Shown here: positions 50,286 through 59,392 of the stretch, one piece after another | Layout: every line of letters begins with the position of its first letter | Position numbering within the stretch: the first letter of the stretch is position 1 | NCBI GenBank assembly: GCA_963710645.1 | Contig: CAVQBD010000001.1 | Span: 434,001-498,000, forward strand | DNA length: 64,000 bases | Reading direction: 5' to 3' | Source of the DNA: FEB-10 sp963710645 | GTDB taxonomy: Bacteria > Acidobacteriota > Thermoanaerobaculia > Thermoanaerobaculales > Sulfomarinibacteraceae | Position numbers and translations under genes: made by a program | Notes under the pieces: generated by a model | Told to the model about the DNA's origin: nothing | Database searches by the model: none | The model's input: only the letters and a program-made list of their open reading frames with translations

Positions 50286-50945
50286 ATGAATCGAATCGCT
50301 GGATTCTACGCAACCACCGTGGGCAAAAAGGTCCTGATGGCCCTGACCGGGATCATCCTGGTGCTGTATGTCATCGGCCATATGTTGGGCAATATGCAGA
50401 TCTATATGGGCGCGGACCGTATCAACGCCTATGCGGAACTCCTGCACTCTCAGCCCGCGTTCCTATGGACCGCGCGATTGGTGCTCGTTTTCTGCCTGTT
50501 GGTGCACATCGTCGCGGCGGTCCAGCTTTGGGTACGCAACCGTGCGAGTCGTCCGGTGGGGTACCACAAGTTCCGGCCGCCCGAGGTGGACTACGCTGCG
50601 CGGACCATGGTGTGGAGCGGGCCGATTCTCGCCTTCTTCATTTTCTACCACATCCTGCATTTCACCACCGGCCAGGCGCACAGCGAATACGTCCATCTGG
50701 ATCCGTTCCACAATGTCACGTCTGCGTTTTCGGTGTGGTGGGTTGCGGCGATCTACATCTTCGCCAACCTGCTGCTTGCCTTCCACCTCTACCACGGAGT
50801 GTGGAGCCTGTTTCAAAGCATGGGATGGGACCACCCCAAGTGGGGTCCATGGCGGCGCACGCTCGCCCTCCTGATCGCTGTGGTGGTCGGGGCGGGGAAC
50901 ATTTCCATACCGCTGGCGGTGCTCGCCGGCGTGGTGCATCCGTAG
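50286..50945 (+). CDS. sdhC: Succinate dehydrogenase cytochrome b subunit SdhC (B-type)
   Basis: 219 residues, five membrane helices (about 14-34, 60-80, 103-123, 145-165, 190-212) and His ligands in HMLGNMQ, LLVHIV, IFYHILHF, AFHLYHG. Diheme b558-type fusion of the two anchors, as in B-type enzymes (succinate:menaquinone). Anchors sdhAB in the inner membrane. ATG 50286 follows AGGGG. First of three coupled genes. Confidence 0.9.
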   Translation: MNRIAGFYATTVGKKVLMALTGIILVLYVIGHMLGNMQIYMGADRINAYAELLHSQPAFLWTARLVLVFCLLVHIVAAVQLWVRNRASRPVGYHKFRPPEVDYAARTMVWSGPILAFFIFYHILHFTTGQAHSEYVHLDPFHNVTSAFSVWWVAAIYIFANLLLAFHLYHGVWSLFQSMGWDHPKWGPWRRTLALLIAVVVGAGNISIPLAVLAGVVHP

Positions 50946-50958
50946 GGGAGGTGGGGTG

Positions 50959-52872
50959 ATGAAACTCGACGCACGCATCCCGTCAGGACCGCTCGCCGAC
51001 AAGTGGACCGACCTCTCGAACCACATCAAGCTGGTCAGCCCGGCCAACAAACGGAAACACACGATCATCGTGGTGGGGACCGGTCTGGCCGGTGGCGCGG
51101 CGGCCGCCAGCCTTGGCGAGTTGGGATACAACGTCAAGGCGTTCTGTTACCAGGACAGCTCTCGCCGTGCCCACTCCATCGCTGCCCAAGGCGGCATCAA
51201 CGCCGCGAAGAACTACCAGAACGACGGCGATACCACCTACCGATTGTTCTACGACACGATCAAGGGTGGCGACTTCCGGGGCCGTGAGGCGAACACCTAC
51301 CGGCTGGCCGAGCTGTCCATGGCGATCATCGACCAGGCGGTTGCCCAGGGCGTGCCCTTCGCCCGTGAGTACAGCGGCTATCTCGCGAATCGGTCCTTCG
51401 GCGGCGCCCAGGTCTCCCGCACGTTCTACGCCCGGGGACAGACGGGTCAGCAGCTTCTGCTCGGCGCCTACTCGTCGCTCATGGCCCAGGTCGCTGCCGG
51501 CACGGTGGATCTGCATCCGCGGGCGGAGATGTTAGACCTCGTGATCGCCGACGGGCATGCGCGGGGCATCGTGGTGCGGGACATGGTGACGGGTGAAATC
51601 CGGAGCCACCTCGGTGACGCGGTCCTGCTGTGCACCGGCGGCTACTCCAACGTGTTCTTCCTGTCGACCAACGCCAAGGGGTGCAACGCCACGGCCGCGT
51701 GGCGCGCCCATCGGCGGGGGGCAGGTTTCGCCAACCCGTGCTACACCCAGATCCATCCCACGTGCATTCCCCAGTCGGGGGACTACCAGTCCAAGTTGAC
51801 CTTGATGAGTGAATCGTTGCGAAACGACGGCCGCGTCTGGGTTCCGGTGAAGGTGGGAGACGACCGGGCCGCCTCGGAGATCCCGGAGTCGGAGCGCGAC
51901 TACTATTTGGAGCGCCTGTATCCGGCCTACGGCAATCTGGCGCCGCGTGACATCTCGTCGCGGGCGGCCAAACGGGTCTGCGACGAGGGCCGCGGAGTCG
52001 GCTCCACCAAACGGGGCGTCTACCTGGATTTTGCCGACGCCATCAAGCGGCTAGGCGTGGACGTCATCCGCGATCGCTACGGCAATCTCTTCGAGATGTA
52101 CGAGAAGATCACCGGCGAGAACCCGTACCAGGTTCCCATGCGGATCTACCCCGCACCGCACTACACCATGGGCGGACTGTGGGTGGACTACTACCTCATG
52201 AGCAACATTCCGGGTCTGTTCGTTCTCGGCGAGGCGAACTTCTCGGACCATGGCGCGAATCGGTTGGGTGCTTCAGCCCTTATGCAGGGCCTGGCGGACG
52301 GTTATTTTGTAGCGCCGTACACCGTCGGCGAGTACCTTGCCGGTCGTCGACTGAAGGCGGTGAATGAGCAGGATCACGCAGTGGTCGACGCCGTTGACAC
52401 TGCCCAGCGGATCGAGGAGCGGCTTCTCACCATCAACGGGTCCCGCACCGTGGACTCAATGCACCGTGAGCTCGGCATGATCATGCTCGACAAATGCGGG
52501 ATGTCGCGGACACGGGAGGGCCTCGACGAGGCCATTGGCCGGATTCGCGTTCTGCGCGACGAATTCTGGACCAATATCCGGGTGCCGGGTGAGGGCGACC
52601 AGGTCAACCAGGAGCTGGAAAAGGCCGGCCGGGTGGCCGACTACTTCGAGTTGGCCGAGTTGATGTGCATTGACGCCCGCGAACGTGAAGAGAGCTGCGG
52701 CGGTCACTTCCGTGAGGAGTATCAGACCGAGGAGGGTGAGGCCCTCCGCAACGACGAGGAATTCTGCGATGTGGCGGTCTGGGAGCACACCGGTAATCCG
52801 AGCCAGCCGCGAAAGCACACCGAACCGCTCGAATTCGAAACCGTCGAGCTGGCGACGAGGAGCTACAAATGA
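50959..52872 (+). CDS. sdhA: Succinate dehydrogenase/fumarate reductase flavoprotein subunit SdhA
   Basis: 637 residues from ATG 50959 (GGGGAGG upstream; a GTG directly before is less likely). FAD motif VVGTGLAGGAAAASLGELG, SIAAQGGINAAKNYQNDGD, GGYSNVFFLSTNAKGCN, and the active-site HxxxR-type segment PAPHYTMGGLWVDY. Oxidises succinate to fumarate at the cytoplasmic face. Overlaps sdhB by 4 nt. Confidence 0.94.
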   Translation: MKLDARIPSGPLADKWTDLSNHIKLVSPANKRKHTIIVVGTGLAGGAAAASLGELGYNVKAFCYQDSSRRAHSIAAQGGINAAKNYQNDGDTTYRLFYDTIKGGDFRGREANTYRLAELSMAIIDQAVAQGVPFAREYSGYLANRSFGGAQVSRTFYARGQTGQQLLLGAYSSLMAQVAAGTVDLHPRAEMLDLVIADGHARGIVVRDMVTGEIRSHLGDAVLLCTGGYSNVFFLSTNAKGCNATAAWRAHRRGAGFANPCYTQIHPTCIPQSGDYQSKLTLMSESLRNDGRVWVPVKVGDDRAASEIPESERDYYLERLYPAYGNLAPRDISSRAAKRVCDEGRGVGSTKRGVYLDFADAIKRLGVDVIRDRYGNLFEMYEKITGENPYQVPMRIYPAPHYTMGGLWVDYYLMSNIPGLFVLGEANFSDHGANRLGASALMQGLADGYFVAPYTVGEYLAGRRLKAVNEQDHAVVDAVDTAQRIEERLLTINGSRTVDSMHRELGMIMLDKCGMSRTREGLDEAIGRIRVLRDEFWTNIRVPGEGDQVNQELEKAGRVADYFELAELMCIDAREREESCGGHFREEYQTEEGEALRNDEEFCDVAVWEHTGNPSQPRKHTEPLEFETVELATRSYK

Positions 52873-53639
52873 AGCTGACGCTCCATATCTGGCGACAAAA
52901 CAGTCCGGATGCCGAGGGCCGGTTTGCAACCTACGAGCTCGAGGACGTGGACAGCCACATGTCGTTCCTCGAGATGCTGGATGTGCTCAACCAGGAGCTG
53001 ATTGAAAGCGGAGAGGACCCCGTGACCTTCGAGCACGATTGCCGCGAGGGTATCTGCGGCGCCTGCGGATTCGTCATCAACGGCGTGCCGCACGGTGGCC
53101 AGAAGGGCAGCACGGTCTGTCAGCTCCACATGCGCCATTTCTCGGACGGCGACGAGCTCTTTCTCGAGCCATGGCGGGCCAAGGCGTTCCCGGTGCTTCG
53201 GGATCTCATGGTGGATCGCAGCGCCTTCGACCGCATCATGCAGGCCGGTGGCTTCATCTCGGCTCGGGTGGGGTCGGCGCAGGACGCGAATACCACGCCC
53301 ATCGCAAAGGACCACGCAGAGCTCGCCATGGACTTTGCGGAGTGCATCGGCTGCGGAGCCTGCGTGGCCACCTGTCCCAACAGCGCGGCCATGCTCTTCG
53401 TCAGCGCCAAGATCGCTCACCTGGGACTGCTGCCCCAGGGACAACCCGAGAGGGAACGCAGGGCCCTAGGGATGGTGGAAGCCATGGAGAAGGAAGCCTT
53501 TGGCGCCTGCACCAACTTCCGGTCCTGTGAGGCGGTGTGCCCCAAGGAAATCTCGGTGGCGGGCATCGCGCGCATGAACAAGGACTGGCGGCGGGCCATG
53601 CTGTGGGGCAGCGGTGGCCAAAGCGGCAAGAAGAAGTAA
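52869..53639 (+). CDS. sdhB: Succinate dehydrogenase iron-sulfur subunit SdhB
   Basis: 256 residues. 2Fe-2S motif CREGICGACGFVINGVPHG, then CIGCGACVATCPNSAAMLF and CTNFRSCEAVCPKEIS for the 4Fe-4S and 3Fe-4S clusters. Electron transfer from SdhA to heme and quinone. Final gene of sdhCAB; a short gap leads to a small membrane protein gene. Confidence 0.95.
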   Translation: MKLTLHIWRQNSPDAEGRFATYELEDVDSHMSFLEMLDVLNQELIESGEDPVTFEHDCREGICGACGFVINGVPHGGQKGSTVCQLHMRHFSDGDELFLEPWRAKAFPVLRDLMVDRSAFDRIMQAGGFISARVGSAQDANTTPIAKDHAELAMDFAECIGCGACVATCPNSAAMLFVSAKIAHLGLLPQGQPERERRALGMVEAMEKEAFGACTNFRSCEAVCPKEISVAGIARMNKDWRRAMLWGSGGQSGKKK

Positions 53640-53664
53640 CCGCGGCGGATTGTACAATCGGAGC

Positions 53665-53817
53665 ATGGCCAAGAAACGACCCAAGCGTTCGCCAGCCAAG
53701 ACGCGCCCCAAGAAAAAGCAGGGTTACACCCTCGGTGAGTGGTTCATGGTCGCCCTGGGGCTGGCGTTGTTGGTGATGTTCATCGGGATTGTCGTCACTT
53801 CTGTCCTCGGGGGATGA
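53665..53817 (+). CDS. 50-residue single-span membrane protein downstream of sdhB
   Basis: Lys/Arg-rich N-terminus (MAKKRPKRSPAKTRPKKKQG) then one membrane span (about 28-48, MVALGLALLVMFIGIVVTS). The strongly positive tail implies a cytoplasmic N-terminus. A perfect palindrome GATTGTACAATC sits at 53648-53659, just before the GAGC-ATG start. Not recognised as a named family; length and position suggest a real small gene. Confidence 0.6.
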   Translation: MAKKRPKRSPAKTRPKKKQGYTLGEWFMVALGLALLVMFIGIVVTSVLGG

Positions 53818-54463
53818 CAGTCGCATCGAAATTCGAAATTCGAAATTCGAAATGAGAAATTGGGGAGTGCGGGAGCCCTGGATTGCTCATCCACTGCTCC
53901 CTCTCTCATTCCTCATTCCTCATTCCTCATTCCTCATTCCTCATTCCTCATTCCTCATTCCTCATTTCACATCCCTCAATGCTCTATCGCAACCCGGGCT
54001 CATCTGGCGCCCTGAACTCCGGACAGATGCCGGAGAATCCGAATTTCGGTTGTTATGCCGCAGTGTGTCAAAAGGGCACCGGCTGCCGCCTTGGTGGCAT
54101 AGATATCGCTTAAATGGTTATTTGCCTGAATTGTGATTGACCAACGGCGAGCCCGCCCGGGAGCCCTGTCTCCCGGGTCGGTCGCTAAGGTGGGCTGAAT
54201 GGTGGGTTATTGGTAGGACGTTGTGATGGGAGGGCAAACCGAGGTTTGCCCGTGCAAGGTGGGGCCGCTTCCGGTCCTTGAAGTCCGGTGGACATCCTCG
54301 TACACTGACGAGCAGGGAACATAGGACATTAGAAGCATGGCACTCGATCTTAAAGCAATTCCCATGCCAGTATTCAAATTGGAATCGAATCCGAGATGTT
54401 TCGTAATAGTGATCATGACGGCACGTCACGACCCTTGATGTTACCTGAAGACCACGGAGGCTG
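53818..54463. repeat. Repeat and unassigned DNA between small membrane gene and SPFH operon
   Basis: Four TCGAAAT and one GAGAAAT heptad (53826-53860), G-rich spacer, then eight perfect CTCATTC units plus one variant (53905-53967). At 53968-54460 no clear gene: a hairpin GGGCAAAC-CGAG-GTTTGCCC at 54232-54251 lacks a T-tract. A CCGCCCGGGAGCC-type block lies at about 54152-54175. No repeat modules A-D are seen here. Confidence 0.7.
53905..53967. repeat. CTCATTC heptad array, nine units
   Basis: Eight perfect tandem CTCATTC units and one CTCATTT, 63 nt, the longest perfect heptad run in the window; a good candidate for length polymorphism. Confidence 0.95.
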
Positions 54464-54988
54464 ATGATGAACGATGGATTGGAACGGGCCGAGGAGCGCC
54501 GCAACTTCCTGGAGGCGATCGCGGCGAAAATTCCGGGTTTCAAAAGTTATGTGGATCGCGAACTCCGCCGCGAGGTGGACAAGATGCAGCGCGATTGGCT
54601 GGCGGATCAACTGGACCGGAGCCGCGAGGCCCTCAACTCGAAGGTGCGCGAGTGGAGCCGGAGCGGGAACCTGGCGAATCTGGACCTGGCGTCGAGCATC
54701 GACAAGAACCTGGACAAGGTGGCGAACCGCATCCGCCACGCGGATTACGGCTACACCGGGTTCTTCGACGCGGTGAAGATCCGGGAAGCGGAGCTTGATC
54801 GAATCTACGCGTTCGATCTGGCACTGATCGAGAACGTGGACAACCTGCGGGCGCGCATTGAGGACCTCCCAGGCACCGCGGCCGAGCCGGACTTGCGCAG
54901 TCTGTTGGAGGCGGTTGGGGCTACCGACCGCGGTTTTGACGACCGAGCCACGATCTACGAAGACGTGACCCAGAAGGGAGGCCAGTGA
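54464..54988 (+). CDS. Helical protein of SPFH/zinc-ribbon operon, unknown function
   Basis: 174 residues, no signal peptide or membrane span, rich in charged helices (MNDGLERAEERRNFLEAIAAKIPGFKSYVDRELRREVDKM, RDWLADQLDRSREALNSKVREW). Probably a coiled coil. ATG 54464 follows GGAGG (a second ATG lies 3 nt later). The stop overlaps the start of the SPFH gene (TGATG), so it is co-translated with it. Confidence 0.75.
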   Translation: MMNDGLERAEERRNFLEAIAAKIPGFKSYVDRELRREVDKMQRDWLADQLDRSREALNSKVREWSRSGNLANLDLASSIDKNLDKVANRIRHADYGYTGFFDAVKIREAELDRIYAFDLALIENVDNLRARIEDLPGTAAEPDLRSLLEAVGATDRGFDDRATIYEDVTQKGGQ

Positions 54989-56079
54989 TGGCCCAGACGT
55001 TGGAAGTGATTGAACACCACGATCCCACCGGACAGGAAATCGTCTATCGGTTCCCGCCCGAGGGCAGCGCCGAGATCAAGATGGGCGCCCAACTGGTCGT
55101 CCACGAATCGCAGGAAGCGGTGCTCTACAGGGACGGAAAGGCGCTCGATGTCTTTGGCCCCGGTCGCCACACCCTCTCGACCCAGAATATCCCCCTGCTG
55201 ACCAAGATGCTGGCGATCCCATTCGGCGGTACGTCGCCGTTTCGGGTGGCAGTGGTCTTCGTCAACAAACGCACCTTCATCGATCAGAAGTGGGGCACCA
55301 GGGAGCCGGTGGTCTTCCGCGACGCCGAGCTTGGGATGATCCGGCTACGGGCGTTTGGAACCTACGCCTACCGGATCGCCGACAGCCAGCTTTTCGTCAA
55401 CACGGTGGTGGGCTCGCAGGGGCTGTTTTCCACCGACCAGCTGCAGGACTTCTACCGCGACATCATCGTGTCTCGGCTCAACGATCTTCTCGGCGAAACC
55501 CTGGATACAATCTTCGATCTGCCCAAGTACTACGACGAGCTCGGCACCGCCGCCAAGGCGCGGCTGTCCGAAGATTTCTCCAAATATGGTGTGGACCTCA
55601 CCGACTTCTATGTCAACTCCATCACCCCGCCCGAAGAGGTGCAGGAGAAGTTCGACGAGCGCGCCGCCATGGGTGCGGTGGGCGACATGAACACCTACAT
55701 GCAGTTCAAAGCCGCCCAAGCCATCCAGGACGCCGCGCAGGGTGGCGGCGGTGAAGGCGGAGGCGGTCAGGCCGGCGCTGGGATGGGCCTCGGTCTCGGG
55801 GCCGGTTTCGGAGCCATGATGCCCGGCATGATCGCGGGCGCCATGCAGCAGGCCCAGCAGGGAGGTGGTGCGCCCGCCGCGGGTGCCGGAGGCGCCGCCG
55901 CTGCCCCAGCGGCCACCGGCGGTTTCTGTACCGACTGCGGGACGGCGGTGCCCCGGGGCGCCAAGTTCTGTCCCAATTGCGGGACCCAGCAGGCGGCCAG
56001 CGGATGCTCCGGGTGCGGCCAGCCGGTGCCTGAAGGCGCCAAGTTCTGCCCCAACTGCGGGACCGAACAGGGAGCGTAA
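54988..56079 (+). CDS. SPFH-domain protein with C-terminal zinc ribbons
   Basis: 363 residues. SPFH/band-7 core (about 30-240; KMGAQLVVHESQEAVLYRDGKALDVFGPGRHTL, DFSKYGVDLTDFYVNSITPPEEVQEKFDERAAMGAVGDMNTYMQF) as in the YdjI/virion-core-protein family, a glycine-rich spacer (about 252-315), and two zinc ribbons (CTDCG...CPNCG and CSGCG...CPNCG, about 316-360). Such proteins scaffold membranes. Unusually, no N-terminal membrane segment is seen. Second gene of a five-gene operon; zinc-ribbon genes follow. Confidence 0.85.
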   Translation: MAQTLEVIEHHDPTGQEIVYRFPPEGSAEIKMGAQLVVHESQEAVLYRDGKALDVFGPGRHTLSTQNIPLLTKMLAIPFGGTSPFRVAVVFVNKRTFIDQKWGTREPVVFRDAELGMIRLRAFGTYAYRIADSQLFVNTVVGSQGLFSTDQLQDFYRDIIVSRLNDLLGETLDTIFDLPKYYDELGTAAKARLSEDFSKYGVDLTDFYVNSITPPEEVQEKFDERAAMGAVGDMNTYMQFKAAQAIQDAAQGGGGEGGGGQAGAGMGLGLGAGFGAMMPGMIAGAMQQAQQGGGAPAAGAGGAAAAPAATGGFCTDCGTAVPRGAKFCPNCGTQQAASGCSGCGQPVPEGAKFCPNCGTEQGA

Positions 56080-56082
56080 CCC

Positions 56083-56835
56083 GTGGATGTGGGCTGCACC
56101 CAGTGTGGGGCCAGTCTGACCGTCGGACCGACCCAGCGGCTGCTGCAGTGTCCTTATTGCCATACGGCGCTCGTGGTCGACGGATCGGGAACGTTGTTCC
56201 ATGAGGTCATGCTGCCCACCATCAAAGCGGAGGACACCGCGGCCCATTTGCGTCGGTTTCTCGGGGGCCGGGACACCGTGGCCAACCTGGACCGAGAGGC
56301 TCGACTCGACGATCCTGTCCTGGAGTACTTCCCATTCTGGGCGTTCACCGTGGCCGATTCCGAGGGCGAGAAGGTCTTTTTGGAGCCGGCTGCGCCGTCC
56401 AGTTTGCAGGGGCTCCAAGGTCTGAGTCTTCCGCCCGGCAACTCAAAACCCATGACGCCGGAATCCACCGGTGAAGCCGCGGTCATCGAGCCCGAGGTGC
56501 CCGTGGAAACCGCCCTCGGCTGGCTCGAGACGAAGGCCGGGGCCGAGGTTGGGGTGCGGCGAAAGGTGCTCTACCACCTTCCCCTGTACCGCACGCCATA
56601 CTCCTACAAGGGGACCAGCTATCGGGCGGCTGTGGACGGTGTCACAGGAAAGGTCTTTCCCGCCGACTTTCCGGCCAAAGCCGAGGCGCCGTACATGATG
56701 GTCGCGGCCCTGGCCCTGGTGGTGTTCGGCATCGAGGGGTTATTGATTTCCAATGTGGCCGTCAAACTCCTGGCCTACGCGGTCTCCGCGGTGCCGATTT
56801 TCGGGATCGCGTGGCTGACAAGCAGGAAGGTCTGA
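56083..56835 (+). CDS. Zinc-ribbon membrane protein of SPFH operon
   Basis: 250 residues. N-terminal zinc ribbon (CTQCG ... CPYCH, about 5-26), a soluble middle part (VLEYFPFWAF; VRRKVLYHLPLYRTPYSYKGTSYRAAVDGVTGKV) and two C-terminal membrane spans (about 205-245). The start is GTG, 3 nt after the SPFH stop. Similar middle parts occur in the next gene (VVYYPLWVIRYSFRGQTYQALIDAEDG). Function unknown. Confidence 0.8.
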   Translation: MDVGCTQCGASLTVGPTQRLLQCPYCHTALVVDGSGTLFHEVMLPTIKAEDTAAHLRRFLGGRDTVANLDREARLDDPVLEYFPFWAFTVADSEGEKVFLEPAAPSSLQGLQGLSLPPGNSKPMTPESTGEAAVIEPEVPVETALGWLETKAGAEVGVRRKVLYHLPLYRTPYSYKGTSYRAAVDGVTGKVFPADFPAKAEAPYMMVAALALVVFGIEGLLISNVAVKLLAYAVSAVPIFGIAWLTSRKV

Positions 56836-56842
56836 CCGTGCA

Positions 56843-56870
56843 ATTCGAAATTCGAAATTCGAAATTCGAA
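56843..56870. repeat. Heptad array before the third zinc-ribbon gene
   Basis: Four perfect ATTCGAA units, then CAGTCCTCGGCATTCCTGCGG (partial hairpin ATTCC-TGC-GGGAAT). It separates two genes of the SPFH operon and lies 33 nt before the next GTG start. Confidence 0.9.
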
Positions 56871-56902
56871 CAGTCCTCGGCATTCCTGCGGGAATTTCAG
56901 GC

Positions 56903-57952
56903 GTGAGCGCGTTGGGCGATCCTGCGGGCAAATCCAAGGTCCTGGCGGGGCTGACGTGTGCCTCGTGCGGCGGTACGGTGGATGTCCAGGAGGGCTTCAC
57001 AAACGTCGCGTGCCGATTCTGCTCAACGCCGCTGGCCCTGGTGGGCGAGCGTGGGGTGGTCCAGCTCATGGTCCTCAACAAGCTCGACCAGGCCGAGGCG
57101 AGCCGGGTTCTCCGCCAGTGGTTCAAACGCGGCATCCGGAAGGCCCCTTCACTGAAGAGGGAGGCCCGGTTCGAGGAGGCGTTTCTAGCCTTTTTCCCCT
57201 TTGTCAGGATGCGTTTCGACGTGGTCGGCTGGGTTTTGGGCTTCCGCGAGAAGCGCCGCAAACGGGGCAACAGGTGGGTGACCACCCGGGAGCCCGTGGA
57301 GCACCAGATCGAGCGCCCCGTCGACCACACCATGGCGTCGGCCGACATGGCCGAATTTGGCGTTCACCGAGTCAACCTTGCCGGTGACCAGCTCGTGCCG
57401 CTGGATGACGAGGTGCTGCGGCGGCGAGGGATGGTCTTCCGACCGCAAAAGGCCGCCGACGACGTGGGACAACGGTTGACCAAAGCCGCCCTTCAGAGAT
57501 TTTCGCACGAAGGCGGCGTCGACCACGTCACCTTCTCGTGGTTCGAGGCCATCAGGCGCCGCATGGCGGTGGTCTACTACCCGCTCTGGGTGATCCGCTA
57601 CAGCTTCCGCGGCCAGACCTACCAGGCCCTGATCGATGCCGAGGACGGCAGCCTGGCCTACGGCAAAGCACCGGGTAACCACCTCTTCCGCGCCCTCTCC
57701 CTGGTGGGTGCCTGCGCCGGGGCATCGTTCGTGGCCACAACCGTGCTCCAGAACGCGGGGTGGGTGCTCCGTTCCGATGACGGTCTCATGGGCCTCGGGA
57801 TGATGGCGCTTGTGTTGGCCGGATTTGTGGCCTGGGGCTACCGCCAGTTCCGCCGCGGCGGCGTGGTCGAAGAAGGAACCGGCCTCGTCAAAGACGCAGA
57901 GGAACCCGGGCTGGTCGCCACCATCCAGGACTATCTGGAGGATCTCACATGA
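56903..57952 (+). CDS. Zinc-ribbon membrane protein, second copy
   Basis: 349 residues. N-terminal zinc ribbon (CASCG ... CRFCS, about 18-40), soluble region with WFKRGIRKAPSLKREARFEEAFLAFFPFVRMRFDVVGW and YYPLWVIRYSFRGQTYQAL, and two C-terminal membrane spans (about 265-310). GTG start with weak ribosome-binding site; the heptad array upstream leaves an unusually poor leader. Shares a common core with the 56083 product. Unknown function. Confidence 0.75.
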   Translation: MSALGDPAGKSKVLAGLTCASCGGTVDVQEGFTNVACRFCSTPLALVGERGVVQLMVLNKLDQAEASRVLRQWFKRGIRKAPSLKREARFEEAFLAFFPFVRMRFDVVGWVLGFREKRRKRGNRWVTTREPVEHQIERPVDHTMASADMAEFGVHRVNLAGDQLVPLDDEVLRRRGMVFRPQKAADDVGQRLTKAALQRFSHEGGVDHVTFSWFEAIRRRMAVVYYPLWVIRYSFRGQTYQALIDAEDGSLAYGKAPGNHLFRALSLVGACAGASFVATTVLQNAGWVLRSDDGLMGLGMMALVLAGFVAWGYRQFRRGGVVEEGTGLVKDAEEPGLVATIQDYLEDLT

Positions 57953-58542
57953 ACCTCCACTTGATTGCTTTGGACTGTCCGGCGTGCGGGTCCGCCATGG
58001 GTGGCGGGGCCAACGACGTGATCTTTTTCTGTCAGCACTGCGGGTCGGCGGCGTTGTTGGAGGCGGACGGGCTCGAGGTGATGGAGTCCACCGCGTTGTT
58101 GCCGGCTCCGGGTCATCACGCCCGGTTCTGGAAACCGGCGTGGTACGTGGAGGCCGAGGTTACGGTGGGCGAGAGGATAAAGCACGGTGGCCGTCGTTCC
58201 GGTGGGTGGAGCAGCGAAAAGGCGTTCCTGGTCCCGGCCTTCAGGATGTCGCTGGTGGACCTGGTCACGCTGGCGCGGGCGCTCTCCAACACGGTGGGAG
58301 CAGTGGGGGAGGTTCCTCGCGAACCCATCCGTGGAGGGACATTGGCCTTTGAGGACGCGCTGGTGCTCGCCCGCCACATCGTGGTGGGAGACGAAGTACG
58401 CAAGCCCGACAATCTGGCCTCGATCGAGGTGGAGATCACCGAGTCGACCCACCGTCTGGCGGCCATCCCCTTCGAGGACGCCGGCGACGGTCGGCTCAGG
58501 TGCGCCATCACCGGGGTCACGGTCTCACTGGCAGCGGATTGA
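57949..58542 (+). CDS. Zinc-ribbon protein, last gene of SPFH operon
   Basis: 197 residues. N-terminal CPACG ... CQHCG zinc ribbon (about 10-33). No signal peptide or span. FWKPAWYVEAEVTVGERIK, SEKAFLVPAFRM and LVTLARALSNTVGAVGEVPREPI follow. Overlaps the previous gene by 4 nt, so co-translated. Together with 54464-57952 it forms a five-gene operon in which four proteins carry zinc ribbons. Confidence 0.78.
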   Translation: MNLHLIALDCPACGSAMGGGANDVIFFCQHCGSAALLEADGLEVMESTALLPAPGHHARFWKPAWYVEAEVTVGERIKHGGRRSGGWSSEKAFLVPAFRMSLVDLVTLARALSNTVGAVGEVPREPIRGGTLAFEDALVLARHIVVGDEVRKPDNLASIEVEITESTHRLAAIPFEDAGDGRLRCAITGVTVSLAAD

Positions 58543-58623
58543 AGATTATGTCGCGGGTCGTCAGAGACCTCATGCAGAAGTGAACGGCGCACCCGCGTGG
58601 GAGTGATGGTTTCACCCGCCTGA

Positions 58624-59353
58624 TTACGGCACGTTCGTACTCCATGCGGAGAGGTCACCGGCCTCGAAGCCGTCCGCAAAGATCCCGTCAGGCAACCTCT
58701 ACCAGAATGTCGTCATAGGCGATGGCCGCCAGCGCCACAGGATTGAGGGAGCCGTAAAACGCGGCGATCGGGAAGAAGTTGCCGGAATTCAATACCGGGA
58801 GACCGCAGTACCGGGGGTCGTCGTCGAATCCATTCATCTCGTCGTCGATCGTGGCGCAGTACTCCTCGGCCGCAGGCTGGATATCCAAACGTACCCGAAA
58901 CGGCGAAAGCGCAGAATAGAGTCCAACCACGGTGTCGGACTGTTGGTCACGGATTTCTCCGGAACCGAGGAACACGAGGCGGGCGCCAACGGCATCATCG
59001 GCCGAGGCCGTCTGCACGAAATATCCGTCGAGCAGGCGATCCGCCGCAACAGTGGCTTCGCACCGTACCGTGCCTGTGCTGACTTCAGGGAAGATCCAGT
59101 TGATCGACACGTATGCACCGTTCGGAGAATCGAGAACCACCGGCTGGTCAAGCAGTCCGAACGCCGATGCCTGCACCGTGATGGAAGTGCCGGGGGATTC
59201 GAAGAGAGCGGTGGGCTGGTTCGGACCTCCGACGGCCGGTGGCTGGCCGATCACGTCGGAGTTGAAGTCGGTGGTTATCGGCAGTTCGACTGCGCCGGCG
59301 ACCGTGGAACTCAATATAAAAAGGAGCGACCTTAGATATAGGTTCGTCTTCAT
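58624..59353 (-). CDS. Secreted protein with DGFExGD C-terminal motif (frameshifted end)
   Basis: Signal peptide about 1-21 (YLRSLLFILSSTVAGAVE), then a beta-rich domain (ELPITTDFNSDVIGQPP; VYVSINWIFP-like strands; FRVRLDIQPA). The main frame stops at 58688, but removing one base there (58690) continues as DGIFADGFEAGDLSAWSTNVP to a TAA at 58624. That ending is a DGF(E/D)xGDxxxW tail like those of the two LamG proteins. So the stop is likely an insertion or sequencing error. 221 residues as read, about 243 if repaired. Function unknown; cell-surface or secreted. Confidence 0.7.
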
Positions 59354-59392
59354 GGGCGGAAATTCTCCTTTCGCACTTCGCGAGTTTCACCA

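Noticed and set aside
53905..53967. CRISPR-like repeat array
   Set aside because: Units are 7 nt with no spacers between them; no cas genes are present.
54232..54251. Transcription terminator before the SPFH operon
   Set aside because: GGGCAAAC/GTTTGCCC hairpin has no T-run and lies far from both genes; a structural role is unproven.
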